A stretch of DNA of 64,000 nt from Gambelia wislizenii (taxonomy: Eukaryota > Chordata > Lepidosauria > Squamata > Crotaphytidae): the NCBI GenBank assembly GCA_030847615.1, contig JAUMIR010000005.1, forward strand, positions 239,544,645 to 239,608,644, written 5' to 3'. The notes under the pieces are model-generated. The model saw only the letters and a list, made by a program, of their open reading frames with translations. It was not told the origin of the DNA and did not search any database. Both the position numbers and the translations under genes were made by a program. Every line of letters begins with the position of its first letter. Position 1 is the stretch's first letter. Positions 21,681 through 31,519 of this stretch are shown here, in pieces.

Positions 21681-22239
21681 AATGACTTTTTTTGTTTGAA
21701 AAGATATTTATTGACTAACTGGCTTTGTGGTACGGTCTTTAAAAGGGGTTTCTGTGGTGTACTTTTATTGCCATTGTCATTTAAAAAGTGATTGTACATT
21801 ATTTTAAAGTACTAATGTCTTCATATGGTAGTTTATTTCATTCAAACCTTTTTTATTACATTAGGTATTTGTAGTTACTTTGTTTCCCCATGTTGGGAAA
21901 AAGGTGGGAAAACAAACAAACAAATAAATAAATATTGCCTTTCTGTTGAGATGGGAGCCCAAGGCTATGTTGGGTGGAACTGAAGGGAGTTGTAGGCCAA
22001 AACACCCACAGGAGTAAATATTCCCTACCCTTGAGATACAGAATGGATTCAGAAATGTCAGTCAATACGTAGAGATCATGCGGGGAGGGATGTACAAATT
22101 TGTAACCCCCTTTTTGACCCCCAACTACAATCCCATTGTATATACATATAATCTCACAACTCCAAAAAAGGGACACATCATACTTGACAAACAAAATAAG
22201 CTAGGTGGCTTAATTGTTCTTGCCTGATAGTAGAACTCC
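21681..22239. other. Unassigned stretch
   Basis: No gene seen. An (AAAC)n(AAAT)n run at 21912-21932 and 'agatgggagcccaaggc' suggest a short LINE or SINE tail. Confidence 0.35.
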
Positions 22240-23261
22240 TGGGGCCCGTTTACATGGCAAAAATGTCCTGGGATGAACTCGTGATGAACCCTGGTTGTTC
22301 ACACATTCATTGTGACAATCTCAAGCTTTTCAGAAGGGGGGGGGCACCATATATCTTCCAAGGAGCATGACTTTCCGTCCCTCAGTTTGTCCCATGTTTT
22401 TTAAAAAAAGTCTCAGGAGGTTGCGGAAAATCGGATATGTGAATAGGCCCGGACAAAATATCTCAGGAGTAGGTGATGGCTGGAAACTGAGGTGGGCAGA
22501 GGCAGGCACAGAGTTCAGAGAAGGAGGGGTCAGTGAAGCAAGCAGGTGTGTGTGTGTGTGTGTGCGTGTGCATGCCTCAGTAGATTGCCAACCTCTCGGC
22601 TCCAAGGAAAGACTTTCCCCCTCCCCCCCCTCGGGTGAAAGCAAAGCAGGCACATGCACATGTGTGTGTGTCTGTGTGTCTGTGTCTTCAAGCTGCCTAG
22701 GTGGCTTTGCAAGTTCCTTACTCCAAAATATAGCCTACAACTCCTGGTATTCAAGAGTGATTCTTGTGGGTTCTTAACGACTAAAAAGTTTTATTTTGCA
22801 TTACCCTCTGTGGATTTACAGCCATGTAAACGGAGCTGGAGACCCTAAGGCAAGCCCATCAGGGGATTTTTTTAAATAGGAATTGTGCAGAGGGGGTTGC
22901 CTTTGCCTTCCTTCTCTGACCAATTGCTTGAGCAAACATTTGTGGCAGCCAATAGCATTGCTCGTGGTGGGAAACCAGAGGAAATACATCACTGAGGTTG
23001 TGAAAAAAATGACTAATCGCATTCTTGACTGACAGCTAAATATATATATATCCCAGGACCTTTTCCTGGGTAAACAAACAAAAAACATGGGATACTATGT
23101 CTTGGGATCTTGCTTTTGTCATGGAAAAGGTTGTCATGTAAACAACAATCCTGGGATATTGTTCATCCAGGGACAAATCATGTAAACAATAAGAGATGAA
23201 CTCGGGATGAGGATATCTTGCTTCTGCCCAGGATAAAAACTGTCATGTAACTAAGCCCCTA
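22240..23261. mobile_element. About 1-kb non-autonomous DNA transposon
   Basis: The left end TGGGGCCCGTTTACATGGC pairs with the right end, whose reverse complement is AGGGGCTTAGTTACATGAC. Subterminal motifs (CCTGGGAT, CATGTAAACAA) recur near both ends, as in many cut-and-paste elements. The ends resemble those of family M1 (GGGGCTTGTCTACATGGG), so the two may share a transposase source. Microsatellites lie inside at 22545-22570 and 22656-22686. There is no transposase frame. Confidence 0.6.
22545..22570. repeat. (TG)n microsatellite
   Basis: Near-perfect TG repeat inside the 1-kb MITE. Confidence 0.85.
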
Positions 23262-23312
23262 GTGACTTCTAGTTTGATTAAACTTCTTTCTATCACTAGC
23301 AAAGGGGGGGTA

Positions 23313-23562
23313 TGTTGTTGTTGCTGCTGTTGTTGTGTGCCTTCAAGTCAGTTCCTTTCTGACTTATGGCAACCCTAAGATGATCTTTTCACAGAGTTTT
23401 GCAAGATTTGCTTAGGGAGGGGGTTGCCTTTGTCCTCCTCTGAGTCTGAGAGAGTGTGACTTGCCCAAGGTCACCCAGTGGGTTTCTATGACCAAGCGGG
23501 GATTCAAACCTGCATCTCCAGAGTCACAGTCCAATGCTGAAACCACTACACCATACCGGCTT
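23313..23562 (-). mobile_element. Sauria-type SINE, full length
   Basis: Read on the minus strand, the head carries a pol III A box (GGTGTAGTGGTT) and B box (GTTTGAATCCC) of tRNA origin. The body includes 'tgaccttgggcaagtcac', and the tail resembles the Bov-B LINE end (GCCATAAGTCAGAAAGGAAC, then TTGAAGGCACACAACAACA). It is transcribed by pol III and moved by Bov-B machinery in squamates. This is the best-preserved copy here. Confidence 0.8.
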
Positions 23563-23667
23563 CCGTACTTCACTGAAAATGAGTTCCAGTTGCTTGTTAT
23601 ACATGTTGTTTAATAAAAAGCAAACTTTTCTGGCTGCTCATAAGTACATACAGTTAGGCAAAGAAGT

Positions 23668-23720
23668 ATAGTGTGTGTGTGTGTGTGTGTGTGAGTGAGT
23701 GAGTGAGAGAGAGAGAGATT
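23668..23720. repeat. (GT)n(GAGT)n(GA)n microsatellite
   Basis: A GT run at about 23671-23692 passes into GAGT and then GA units. Confidence 0.85.
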
Positions 23721-24403
23721 TAGGGCATATAAATCCTATGGCGCTGGTTTGCACTGTTCTTGAGGTCAATGTTCTTGACCAGTACACTTTTTACAGGCTA
23801 CCCATCCCTCCTGCCCATGCACAAAACACCTTGCTCTAATCTTGCTTTTAAATTGTTCCCAGCAAATTCCACAAGATTTGGACAACAGATAGATAGAAAC
23901 AGGTAAATATATATATTGTGTGTGTATATTATCAAACAAGATCCACATGGTAATCTATGCTGATCCCCTTTATCCCTGGACCTCCAAGCTTTAATAAAGT
24001 AGACCCTTTCATGCCAATATTGGGTACTGTAAGCAAGGCTCTAGGTCTCTTCCTCTAGTGGAGCAGTATATATGCACTCAGTGAGTGCCCCAGTCAATGT
24101 GCAATGCAAGGGCATCATTCATAATGGCTACTCATAGGGCACAGTGAGATGCATGGCAGTCCCATTCCCCAGCCCCTAGCCCAGTGAGATACGTTGCAAA
24201 ATACAAGCCCTCCATCATCTGATATCTCCCATCAAAATAATGGACTTTTTGTTAGCACTGTAGAAAAAATACATCTATTTTAAGTATATAGTGACAGATG
24301 TCCTGATAATGAGCAATCCATTGGTTTTATAAATAGAGCATGCCATATTAAAAAACAACAACACCTTAGCCTCTATTTTCCTATTTTGCCTAGTATTTGA
24401 TAA
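23721..24403. other. Unassigned stretch
   Basis: AT-rich, with a short TATA/TGTG run at 23906-23930. No gene or named repeat. Confidence 0.4.
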
Positions 24404-24495
24404 CTATAGAATCATAGAATCATAGAATTGCAGAGTTGGAAGAGACCACGAGGGCCATCCAGTCCAACCCCCTGCCACGCAGGAAATCACAATCT
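24404..24495 (-). mobile_element. CR1 LINE 3' end fragment
   Basis: Two ATAGAATC units followed by 'gagttggaagagaccacgag' and 'ggccatccagtccaaccccc': the CR1 terminus in minus orientation. Confidence 0.8.
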
Positions 24496-24739
24496 CTTAC
24501 TATCTATCTCTTATAGCCTTTCTCTTACTATACATTGGCAGCCTGAGTAATGTGAGCAGTCCTGGCCCTAGTATTATGGTAAAACCAAGACTTTTAGGGT
24601 CAACATCCTGGACCTTTTAATAAGCAGGAAGAGCAATTTCATCTGCCACCCCACTCAGGTTTCCCTCTAGGGCAGGTTTTCACAGCGCCAATACAGTGTG
24701 AGTTATCCCTCTTGTACTGAAAAATATTTTGGGGTGGCT

Positions 24740-24957
24740 TGGGCTGCATTTGCATTGGCAGAAATAATCCAGTTTGACATTGCTTTAACTGTCATAGATC
24801 AATACTATGGAACCCTGGGATTTGTAGTTTGTTATGGCACCAGAGCTCTCTGAGAGAGAAGGCTAAATATCTCAGAAAACTGCAAATCCCAGAATTCTAT
24901 AGCATTGAGCCATGGCAGTTAAAGCAGTGTCAAACTGGATTATTTCTGCAGAGCAGA
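24740..24957. mobile_element. Palindromic hAT-like MITE, copy 1
   Basis: Long inverted repeat: 'gcagaaataatccagtttga' on the left and its complement 'tcaaactggattatttctgc' on the right. 'cctgggatttgtagtttg' is mirrored by 'caaatcccagaatt'. The same element is at 57343-57567. Confidence 0.75.
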
Positions 24958-25595
24958 TGTAGTCTTAATTGTGAATGGACAGTTAGGGCTCATTGACTTT
25001 ATAAAAGACCCATTCCTGGTGGAGAAGAAATGTGCTAGAACTGATTTTGCTGCTATGGATCAACAGAGCTGCCATCAGTTTTGGTCTCTCCCTGGAATGT
25101 GCCATGATGAGCATTTGCACCTGAAAGCAAATCTCTAACCCACTGTCTGGCCATGTGGAAACAGGATACATTACAATTCCTGCCCACACCCTGATTGCTC
25201 CTCCCAGAAAGTAATGGCACAAGTAGGAGCCACTGTTTCTCATAGGAAGGAGTCACGCTGAAGCAGAACATTAAGAAAGAACCCACAAAGAAGACATTAG
25301 CTTAGCCTTTTCCATTATTTTTTATTTTGTTGAGAAAGATCCATGCTTGGGTCATGAAGGCAATGTTGGGAGATGTTACTTTTTAGTCCAGACAGCAAAG
25401 CCATTGTCTATTCTGGCTGGGGGATTCTGGGAGCAGTATTCTAAAAATTAACATTTTTCTGCTCAGAATGAGGGGTTAACTACCCTCCCCCTTGACGACT
25501 GGAATGGGATGGGTGAGAATGTTGTTTCAGTTCAACTGACATGTATGGATTCATTCATCCAGGCCAATGACTTTGAGTGTTTCACTTCTAAGAGT

Positions 25596-25705
25596 CTAGG
25601 GGCATAGCTACACTAGCCAGGATATGCTGGTTGCCTGCTGGCATATTCTGACTGGAGATGGCCTGTTCCCTATCCCTTACCTGAAGAAAATGGGCTGGCA
25701 GCCAA
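25596..25705. mobile_element. MITE family M1 fragment (copy b)
   Basis: 'aggggcatagctacactagc' and 'caggatatgctggttgcctg' match the left 100 bp of other M1 copies. The rest is absent. Confidence 0.45.
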
Positions 25706-27280
25706 ACAGAACTATTTTAGGCCTAGACACAGTGGACTGCCAACATCAACATCCTCATCTTCATCATCACAATGACCACTACCATTGCAATTCTCTCTTC
25801 CCCCTCAGAATTGGGAATCAAAGCAGCTTCCTAAATTAAATATAAATAAATAAATATAAAATAGTATCATTAAAATGTAATTACTATCAATAACATTAAA
25901 AGGAAGTTGCCACCTCCTTTTTCTAAGAGGTTCCTCCACTTTAAAACCCATCTCACAGGCAAATACAACATGGCCCTCTCCATGCTAAGAACAGCATTGC
26001 TATTTGAATTTCGGGGGAAATAGTGCTGGAATTCTTTTTTTGACATAAAATGATTCCCCTTCCCACAAAAAAATAATCATTTTTACTTACTAGAAGTGGC
26101 AAATTTCTTCATGGGTTGGAAGAGAAGCAAACTGAAGTTGTTAGGATTTTTTTTGGGGGGGGGACTAAATCTGAGGAAAAAGCAAACCTGACACATTTTT
26201 CCATCCCTGCTTTGGGCTGCTCTCAAGATTTCTGCTGAAAGTTGTAGTACAAATTATATGAAGTACAAATTATATGACCCTAGATCTATTCAGTTCATGC
26301 TTCTGTGAACAGGACCAGAAGAAATGTGGAAGAAAGAAAATAGGATTCATCTGAAAGATTAGCACATTCGTACATCTGAAGAAAATGCCTAGGAATAATT
26401 GTGGACATTAATTGGGTACAGGATTTTTCTTCTTCTTCTGTGCATTAGAACAGCACAAAAGAAAGATGCAATTGTCATCTACAACACAGAAAAGCATTTT
26501 ATCTCAGAGAAGATAACACTGATGAGGCTGTTTGTAGAGAAATGCATTCATTTTCTAGGTGCCTTCCACAAAGATGTCAACAATGGCAGGATACTTAAAA
26601 GAAACACTAAACATCAGATAAATGAAGGGCTGAATGAAGGAGCCAGAGGGACAGGACAAGCAGTCTACACTTGTCAAATGGGGCAATATTAAAGCAGCAG
26701 AAGGATTCTCTTCTGCCTGACTAGTCCATTAAAAAAGATGAAATTAAGAAGATAGAGGGAATAAATGTAGCTGGAGTGCCAGGAGGAACTTTAGCAACAG
26801 TAATAATGGTGAAATGGTTTCCTCCAAGAGAACAGAGGGAAACCAATTCCCACAGACACTTAAAACGAGACTTTGGAAAGGAAATGATTCCTGAGGAAAA
26901 GAGCAATGTGAGTCACAGTCTAAGATAATGCCAACCTCCTCAGGCCTCACACCCTCCATTTCTCTTTATGGCTCTTTTCATGTATTTCATGGCCTTTGTT
27001 TGGTAATAAAGGTGAACATTTTAGGTTTTTTGTTTAAAGGGCTAGAATCGTAAGAACATAGGATATGAATTAGTGGCAACTTATGGCCCATTTGGAAGAA
27101 AACAGTACCTCTAAGTTTGGGGAAATGATCCAGCTATCTTATTTTTCCACTCCCTACCACATAAACTTTAATCTTTTGATTTGGTCATTGGAACATTGAT
27201 CTGTATAGTTAAATCTGTAGATACCTTAATTACACTTTTAACAATAACCTTTTCTATGTTTTTATTTATGTTTTTGTACA
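25706..27280. other. Unassigned stretch
   Basis: No gene or named repeat beyond an (AAAT)n run at about 25840-25858. Confidence 0.4.
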
Positions 27281-27716
27281 TAGAATCATAGAGTTGTAAG
27301 AGACCACAAGGGTCATCTAGTCCAACCCCTGCCATGCAGGAATACCCAACAAGCACTCCCATCTAGCTTCTGCTTAAAAACCTCCAAAGAAGGAGACTCC
27401 ATCACACTCCAAGGCAGCACATTCCACTGTCGAACATCTTACTGTCAGAAAGTTCTTCCTAATGTTTAGATGGAATCTTTTTTCCTTTAGCTTGAGTCCA
27501 CTGCTTCGTGTCCTTGTCTCTGGAGCAGCAGAAAATAAGCTTGCTCCATCCTCAGTATGACATCCCTTCAAATATTTAACCATGGCTATCATGTCACCGC
27601 ATAACCTTCTCTTCTCCAGACTAAATATGCCCAGCTCCCTAAGCTGCTCCTCGTAGGGCATGGCTTCCAGACCTCCCACCATTTTGGTCGCCCTCCTCTG
27701 GACATGTTCCAGCTTG
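27281..27716 (-). mobile_element. CR1 LINE 3' end with ORF2 C-terminus
   Basis: It begins with the CR1 terminal units (AGAATCATAGAGTTG) and runs upstream on the minus strand through the 3' UTR into the end of the RT ORF. The 5' truncation is near 27716. Confidence 0.8.
27374..27716 (-). pseudogene. CR1 RT C-terminal remnant
   Basis: The minus-strand frame reads EHVQRRATKMVGGLEAMPYE, then LREL-GIFSLEKRRLCGDMI and KYLKGC, all diagnostic of the end of the CR1 reverse-transcriptase protein. The frame is uninterrupted to the native C-terminal region. The RT core and endonuclease are lost by 5' truncation, so no active enzyme can be made. Confidence 0.8.
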
Positions 27717-27819
27717 TATTTATCTGTTCTTGTTTTCATTTTTGTAAACTGCCTTGAGTGCCAGCTTTTGGGAGCTGCCTTGAGTGTCAAATTTATTCAT
27801 TCATTCCTCTCCCCTTTTT

Positions 27820-27969
27820 CCAGAGGTGGTTTGTCCTTGCCTGCCTGTAATGCTGAAAGAATGTGGCTTGTTCAAGCTCACACATTGGGTTTCTATGACT
27901 GAGTGGGGATTTGTATTCCAGACTCCCAGAATCCTCATCCAACACTCAAACCACTACACCATGCTGGCT
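27820..27969 (-). mobile_element. Sauria-type SINE, partial
   Basis: Contains 'gggtttctatgactgagtgg', then 'caaaccactacaccatgctg' (reverse complement of the A-box head). The Bov-B-like tail is missing. Confidence 0.65.
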
Positions 27970-28172
27970 ATAATATGTCTTAATTAAAATTTAGGATGTA
28001 ACATAATACTGGGTATGTATCAACAATCCCCCACCCCAAGTGTGGTGCATATACAATGTACTCACTGTCAGAGCTTGTACAAAGTTACATTTTTGAACCA
28101 CAGTTCCCAGTATCCCTCAACTAGCATGGCTACTTTCCAAAGAAGTAACATTTCCAATGTCTGCTTATTCCT

Positions 28173-28246
28173 GTGTGGCAGGGGGTTGGACTGGATGGCC
28201 CTTGTGGTCTCCTCCAACTCTACAATTCTATGATTCTGTGATTCTA
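28173..28246 (+). mobile_element. CR1 LINE 3' end fragment, plus orientation
   Basis: 'gggggttggactggatggcc' then 'cttgtggtctcctccaactc', ending in ATTCTATGATTCTGTGATTC, the CR1 terminal repeat. Confidence 0.8.
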
Positions 28247-29004
28247 TCTGATAGCCAAGAGATTTAACACTGTGGTGAATAAACATCTGTGACAGAACAG
28301 AAGGAAGTTTCCTTGCCTTTTTCTTTCCCTCAGTCCCCATTTTTTTAAAAAATAATCAGCATGAGGAGTTCTCCTACATTTAAATTCCAAAGCTACAATC
28401 CAAAAAAGTAACTCTTCCAAGATCTGTCATAGTCACAAACTAATTGACCATCCCTCTCACTGGTCTTTGCACATTCACCTTTTTCTGCCCTTATCTTTTA
28501 TCCCCTTTCCCAATTTAATGCTACCAAAAAAAAAAAAAAAAGTTAAGTCATCAATTCAATGGGAAAAACCAGTGGAGGATAGATTTATTTTTAAATATAT
28601 TTAACCTTACAGCTGGTTCAAGTTTAAAATTCTGTTTGGCATATCTATTCAGAGTTTCTGACAAAAGAACATGTGATGAACTTGTCCTAGGGTACTTGGG
28701 GAAGAAATAGGTCAGCTCCTTTAGATTCTGTACCTTTCCCTACCCTTAAACAAAACAGTTTAATGCACTGTTTCTCAAAGTTGAGTCCCCCAAGATATTT
28801 CAGACTCCAGTTCCCAGAAGCCCCAGCCAGCATGGTCAGTCACTATTTGGAAGCTGAAGTCACAAATAAAAATGCATGCATCTGAAAAAGTGTATAGGGA
28901 AATGTGTATATTTTGAAAAATCTACATACCCCCCCCCCCACATTACTCAATGGAAAATGCTCATATTTGGAAAACGGCACACAGAAATGTATACACATGG
29001 CATA
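28247..29004. other. Unassigned stretch with hAT-like remnant
   Basis: 28765-28860 resembles a short hAT MITE ('actgtttctcaaagttgagt', 'cccagccagcatggtc'). A poly-A run lies at 28527-28543 and poly-C at 28930. Nothing else is recognised. Confidence 0.4.
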
Positions 29005-29133
29005 TACAGGTTGAATCTCCCTTATTCAAAATGCTTGGGAATAGAGGTATTTTGGAATTTGGAATATCTCAGATTTTTGAATACTTATGTATACATAATG
29101 AAATATCTTGGAGATGGGAGCCAAGGCTCTCAG

Positions 29134-29512
29134 AGTGGTTTACTTCCCAGAGGGCCTTTTCGATAATCGCCCCCAAATTGTGGAATGACCTGCCGAATGA
29201 GATCCGTCAGATAACAAGCCTGAGTAGCTTTAAAAAAGCACTAAAGACAGATCTCTTTCGGCAGGCCTTTCCTAATTAAATCCCGGCCTCAGGGAATCCT
29301 GGCTTCTTTTAGTCCGCTGGCCATTTATTGTACTTTATTGTATTTATTGTTTTTAAATGTGATTTGAGATCAGTTGGTTTTAATTTATAATTGTTTAATT
29401 TTTTTATGGGGGAGGGTGGGGGTGGGGGGTGTTTGGGGATTTTATCTGTATTGTATTTTAATTTTTGTAAGCCACCCTGATTGTTTTAACAGAGGGGTGG
29501 GGTATAAATAAA

Positions 29513-29546
<34 letters not shown>

Positions 29547-29547
29547 T
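29134..29547 (+). mobile_element. L2-type LINE 3' end nested in Tigger
   Basis: It starts inside the ORF and continues through a 3' UTR ending 'aagccaccctgattgtttta', 'acagaggggtggggtata' and an (ATT)n tail at 29511-29547. Insertion into the Tigger element dates it as younger than that element. Confidence 0.75.
29140..29279 (+). pseudogene. L2 ORF C-terminal remnant
   Basis: In the frame ending at 29279 it reads FSIIAPKLWNDLPNEIRQ, then SLSSFKKALKTDLFRQAF and PN-stop. This is the canonical C-terminus of L2-type LINE proteins (FS-x-x-AP-x-LWN-x-LP ... SF-x-x-x-LKT-x-LF). It is intact over this short span. The upstream RT domain is missing. Confidence 0.8.
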
Positions 29548-29554
29548 ACAAATT

Positions 29555-29778
29555 GTTAGCAATAGCACTTACATTTATATACCGCTTTATAGTGCAAGCA
29601 CTCTCTAAGCAGTTTTACAATGTGTTAGCTAATTACCTCCTGGTACTGATTTAAGCTGGGTACTGATTTAACCAACTTGTGAATGGTTGGAAGGCTGAGT
29701 CAACCTGGAGCCCTGCAGAATTGAACTCACAATGTTGTGGCTGCAGTACCGGCATTTAACCACTGCACCACCTCATAC
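29555..29778 (-). mobile_element. tRNA-derived SINE (non-Sauria type)
   Basis: 'tttatataccgctttatagt', 'aaggctgagtcaacctgg', 'attgaactcacaatgttg' and 'catttaaccactgcacca' form the reverse complement of a tRNA-like head (B-box-like GTTCAAT) with a LINE-type tail. It directly abuts the L2 tail. Confidence 0.5.
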
Positions 29779-29960
29779 ACATAGCCTGAAAATAATTTTA
29801 TACACAATATTTTTAATAATTTTGTTCATGAAACAAAGTTTCTATACACTAAACTTTCTGAAGGCAAAGGTGTCACTATCTCTACCACCCATGTGAACAA
29901 TTTTGTATTTTGCAATATTTCAGATTTCAGAATTCTGGATAAGGGAAACTCACACCTGTA

Positions 29961-30995
29961 TATAATTTCAAAATGGGCATAATTTTGCACAACATTAATG
30001 ATTTGCTATCTGATGAGCAAATAGGATAGAATGAATTTAACAATGGAAAAACGAGAACACAAGCAAAATTGATAAGTTTATCCATCCCTCTATATGTTCA
30101 CCCCCACCAGTGGTTTTCATCTATGACAATGGAAAGGAACTTCTGTCTAATCACAGCACATTCCAGGTTACAATTTGTGGCTTTTATTCCTTTTTATTTA
30201 TTTATTTAATTAATTAGAATATCAGTAAAAATCTGATGGTTTAAAAAATTCAGTTAAGCTATACTATTAAAAGACAGGGTTTGGGATTCTTCTCTTAGTT
30301 TTTGAGGTGCAACAAGACATGTTTTTTCCCCCTCCCACAATGGGTTAGTGTAGTTACATATTTGGAATTCATTCATTACATCTAGTTGTACCATGAGTCC
30401 TATTTTGGCATTATTAAGAGCCCTATTCAATCCTGCCCTTTCCATTTCCTGCTTTCTCATGTTGCCTGGAAAGATGTGAAAAGAAGCTCTGACTGTGTTC
30501 AAATGATGAAGTTATACTACTCTCCCAGCATCCTGATTTGCCAGGGACAGCCTGATTATTTCTCTGCCATACCAGTTTTTCAGCTGCATTTAAACTGTCC
30601 CAGTTACTCTTTCTTCGGCCCACTTTCCCTCTTTGTTCTCAGCTTATTTCAATTGCTGTGAACTGAGTTCAAAGTGCAAATGTAGTTTGCACTTAGTTAA
30701 CTTGGCAGGGGATGGAGAAAAGAGGTGGCAGAGTTTTGATCTTCTCCGTAGGCTCACACAAAGGCAAAATGCTGCAGACCCTCCTAACTTATATGTTCTT
30801 TCTTGTTAATACATTTTGCTATCTTGACCACACTGTGAAACTCCTTGGCCACAAACATTCCAGTTTTTAATCTGTGAAATGTTGGTATGAATTATAGAGT
30901 TCCATCTAATGGAAAGCCTTGTTTCTGATCATGTGGAGACCTCTGTGTTCATCTAGAACCATTGGCAAATCCTATCTGGGTGTTCCCTGGGTACT
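29961..30995. other. Unassigned stretch
   Basis: Contains (TTTA)n at about 30190-30210. No gene or named repeat. Confidence 0.4.
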
Positions 30996-31519
30996 TGGGG
31001 CTTGTCTACATGGGTAATATATCCCATCATGCCCCTGTCTCAGAGCCCTACAGTTCTTGATGACTCAGGGCATTTGGCCCATTCTGCCCCCAGGGAGTCC
31101 TCACTACCCCTGGGGCAGATACAGGGCTGGGATGGGGGGAAAGAGGGGCAGGATCGAATAGAACATTTTAGAATAATACCTCTTTTACTCCATTTCTGCT
31201 GGGAGGGAATGGATTGGGCTGAAAGGCCAGCCCTTGCTTCAGCTGCCATTTCCCTAACTCTCCCGGAAGGCAAGAATGAGTCCCACAGCATGTGAGCAAG
31301 GCTGGTCACGTGCAGGGGGCCTTGGTCACATGTTGTGGGCTCCCTTCTGCCTTCTGAGACAGTGAGGGAAATGGTGTCAGCAGTTGCAGCAACACTCCAC
31401 CATGCCCCGTCAGGACTTTCTCCTGTTCCATGGAGGGAATTGTGGAACAGTGGGCTTGATCCACAGCCAGGATACACTGGTGGGGAGCCAACATATCCTG
31501 GCTCATGTAGATGAGCCCT
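30996..31519. mobile_element. MITE family M1 copy c
   Basis: Ends GGGGCTTGTCTACATGGG (left) and CTCATGTAGATGAGCCCT (right) are clear inverted repeats. An internal near-palindrome at 31298-31330 reads CAAGGCTGGTCAC ... CCTTGGTCACATG. It is about 524 bp with no coding frame. This is the best-preserved M1 member. Confidence 0.7.

Larger units (their letters stand above)
29005..29960. mobile_element. Tigger element interrupted by L2 and SINE insertions
   Basis: The left end TACAGGTTGAATCTCCCTTA and the right end GGGAAACTCACACCTGTA bracket Tigger-like sequence at 29005-29133 and 29776-29960. The internal text ('acataatgaaatatcttgg', 'tacacatagcctgaaaataa', 'aaaggtgtcactatct', 'ccacccatgtg') is strikingly close to what I recall of a mammalian Tigger non-autonomous element. 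The gap between the two halves holds an L2 3' end and a SINE. Confidence 0.65.

Noticed and set aside
22367..22777. 136-codon frame with runs of Cys/Val
   Set aside because: The residues come from (TG)n microsatellites inside the 1-kb MITE; low-complexity artefact.
23500..23562. Possible tRNA gene (A and B boxes on the minus strand)
   Set aside because: The boxes belong to the SINE head; no cloverleaf and no anticodon stem can be formed.
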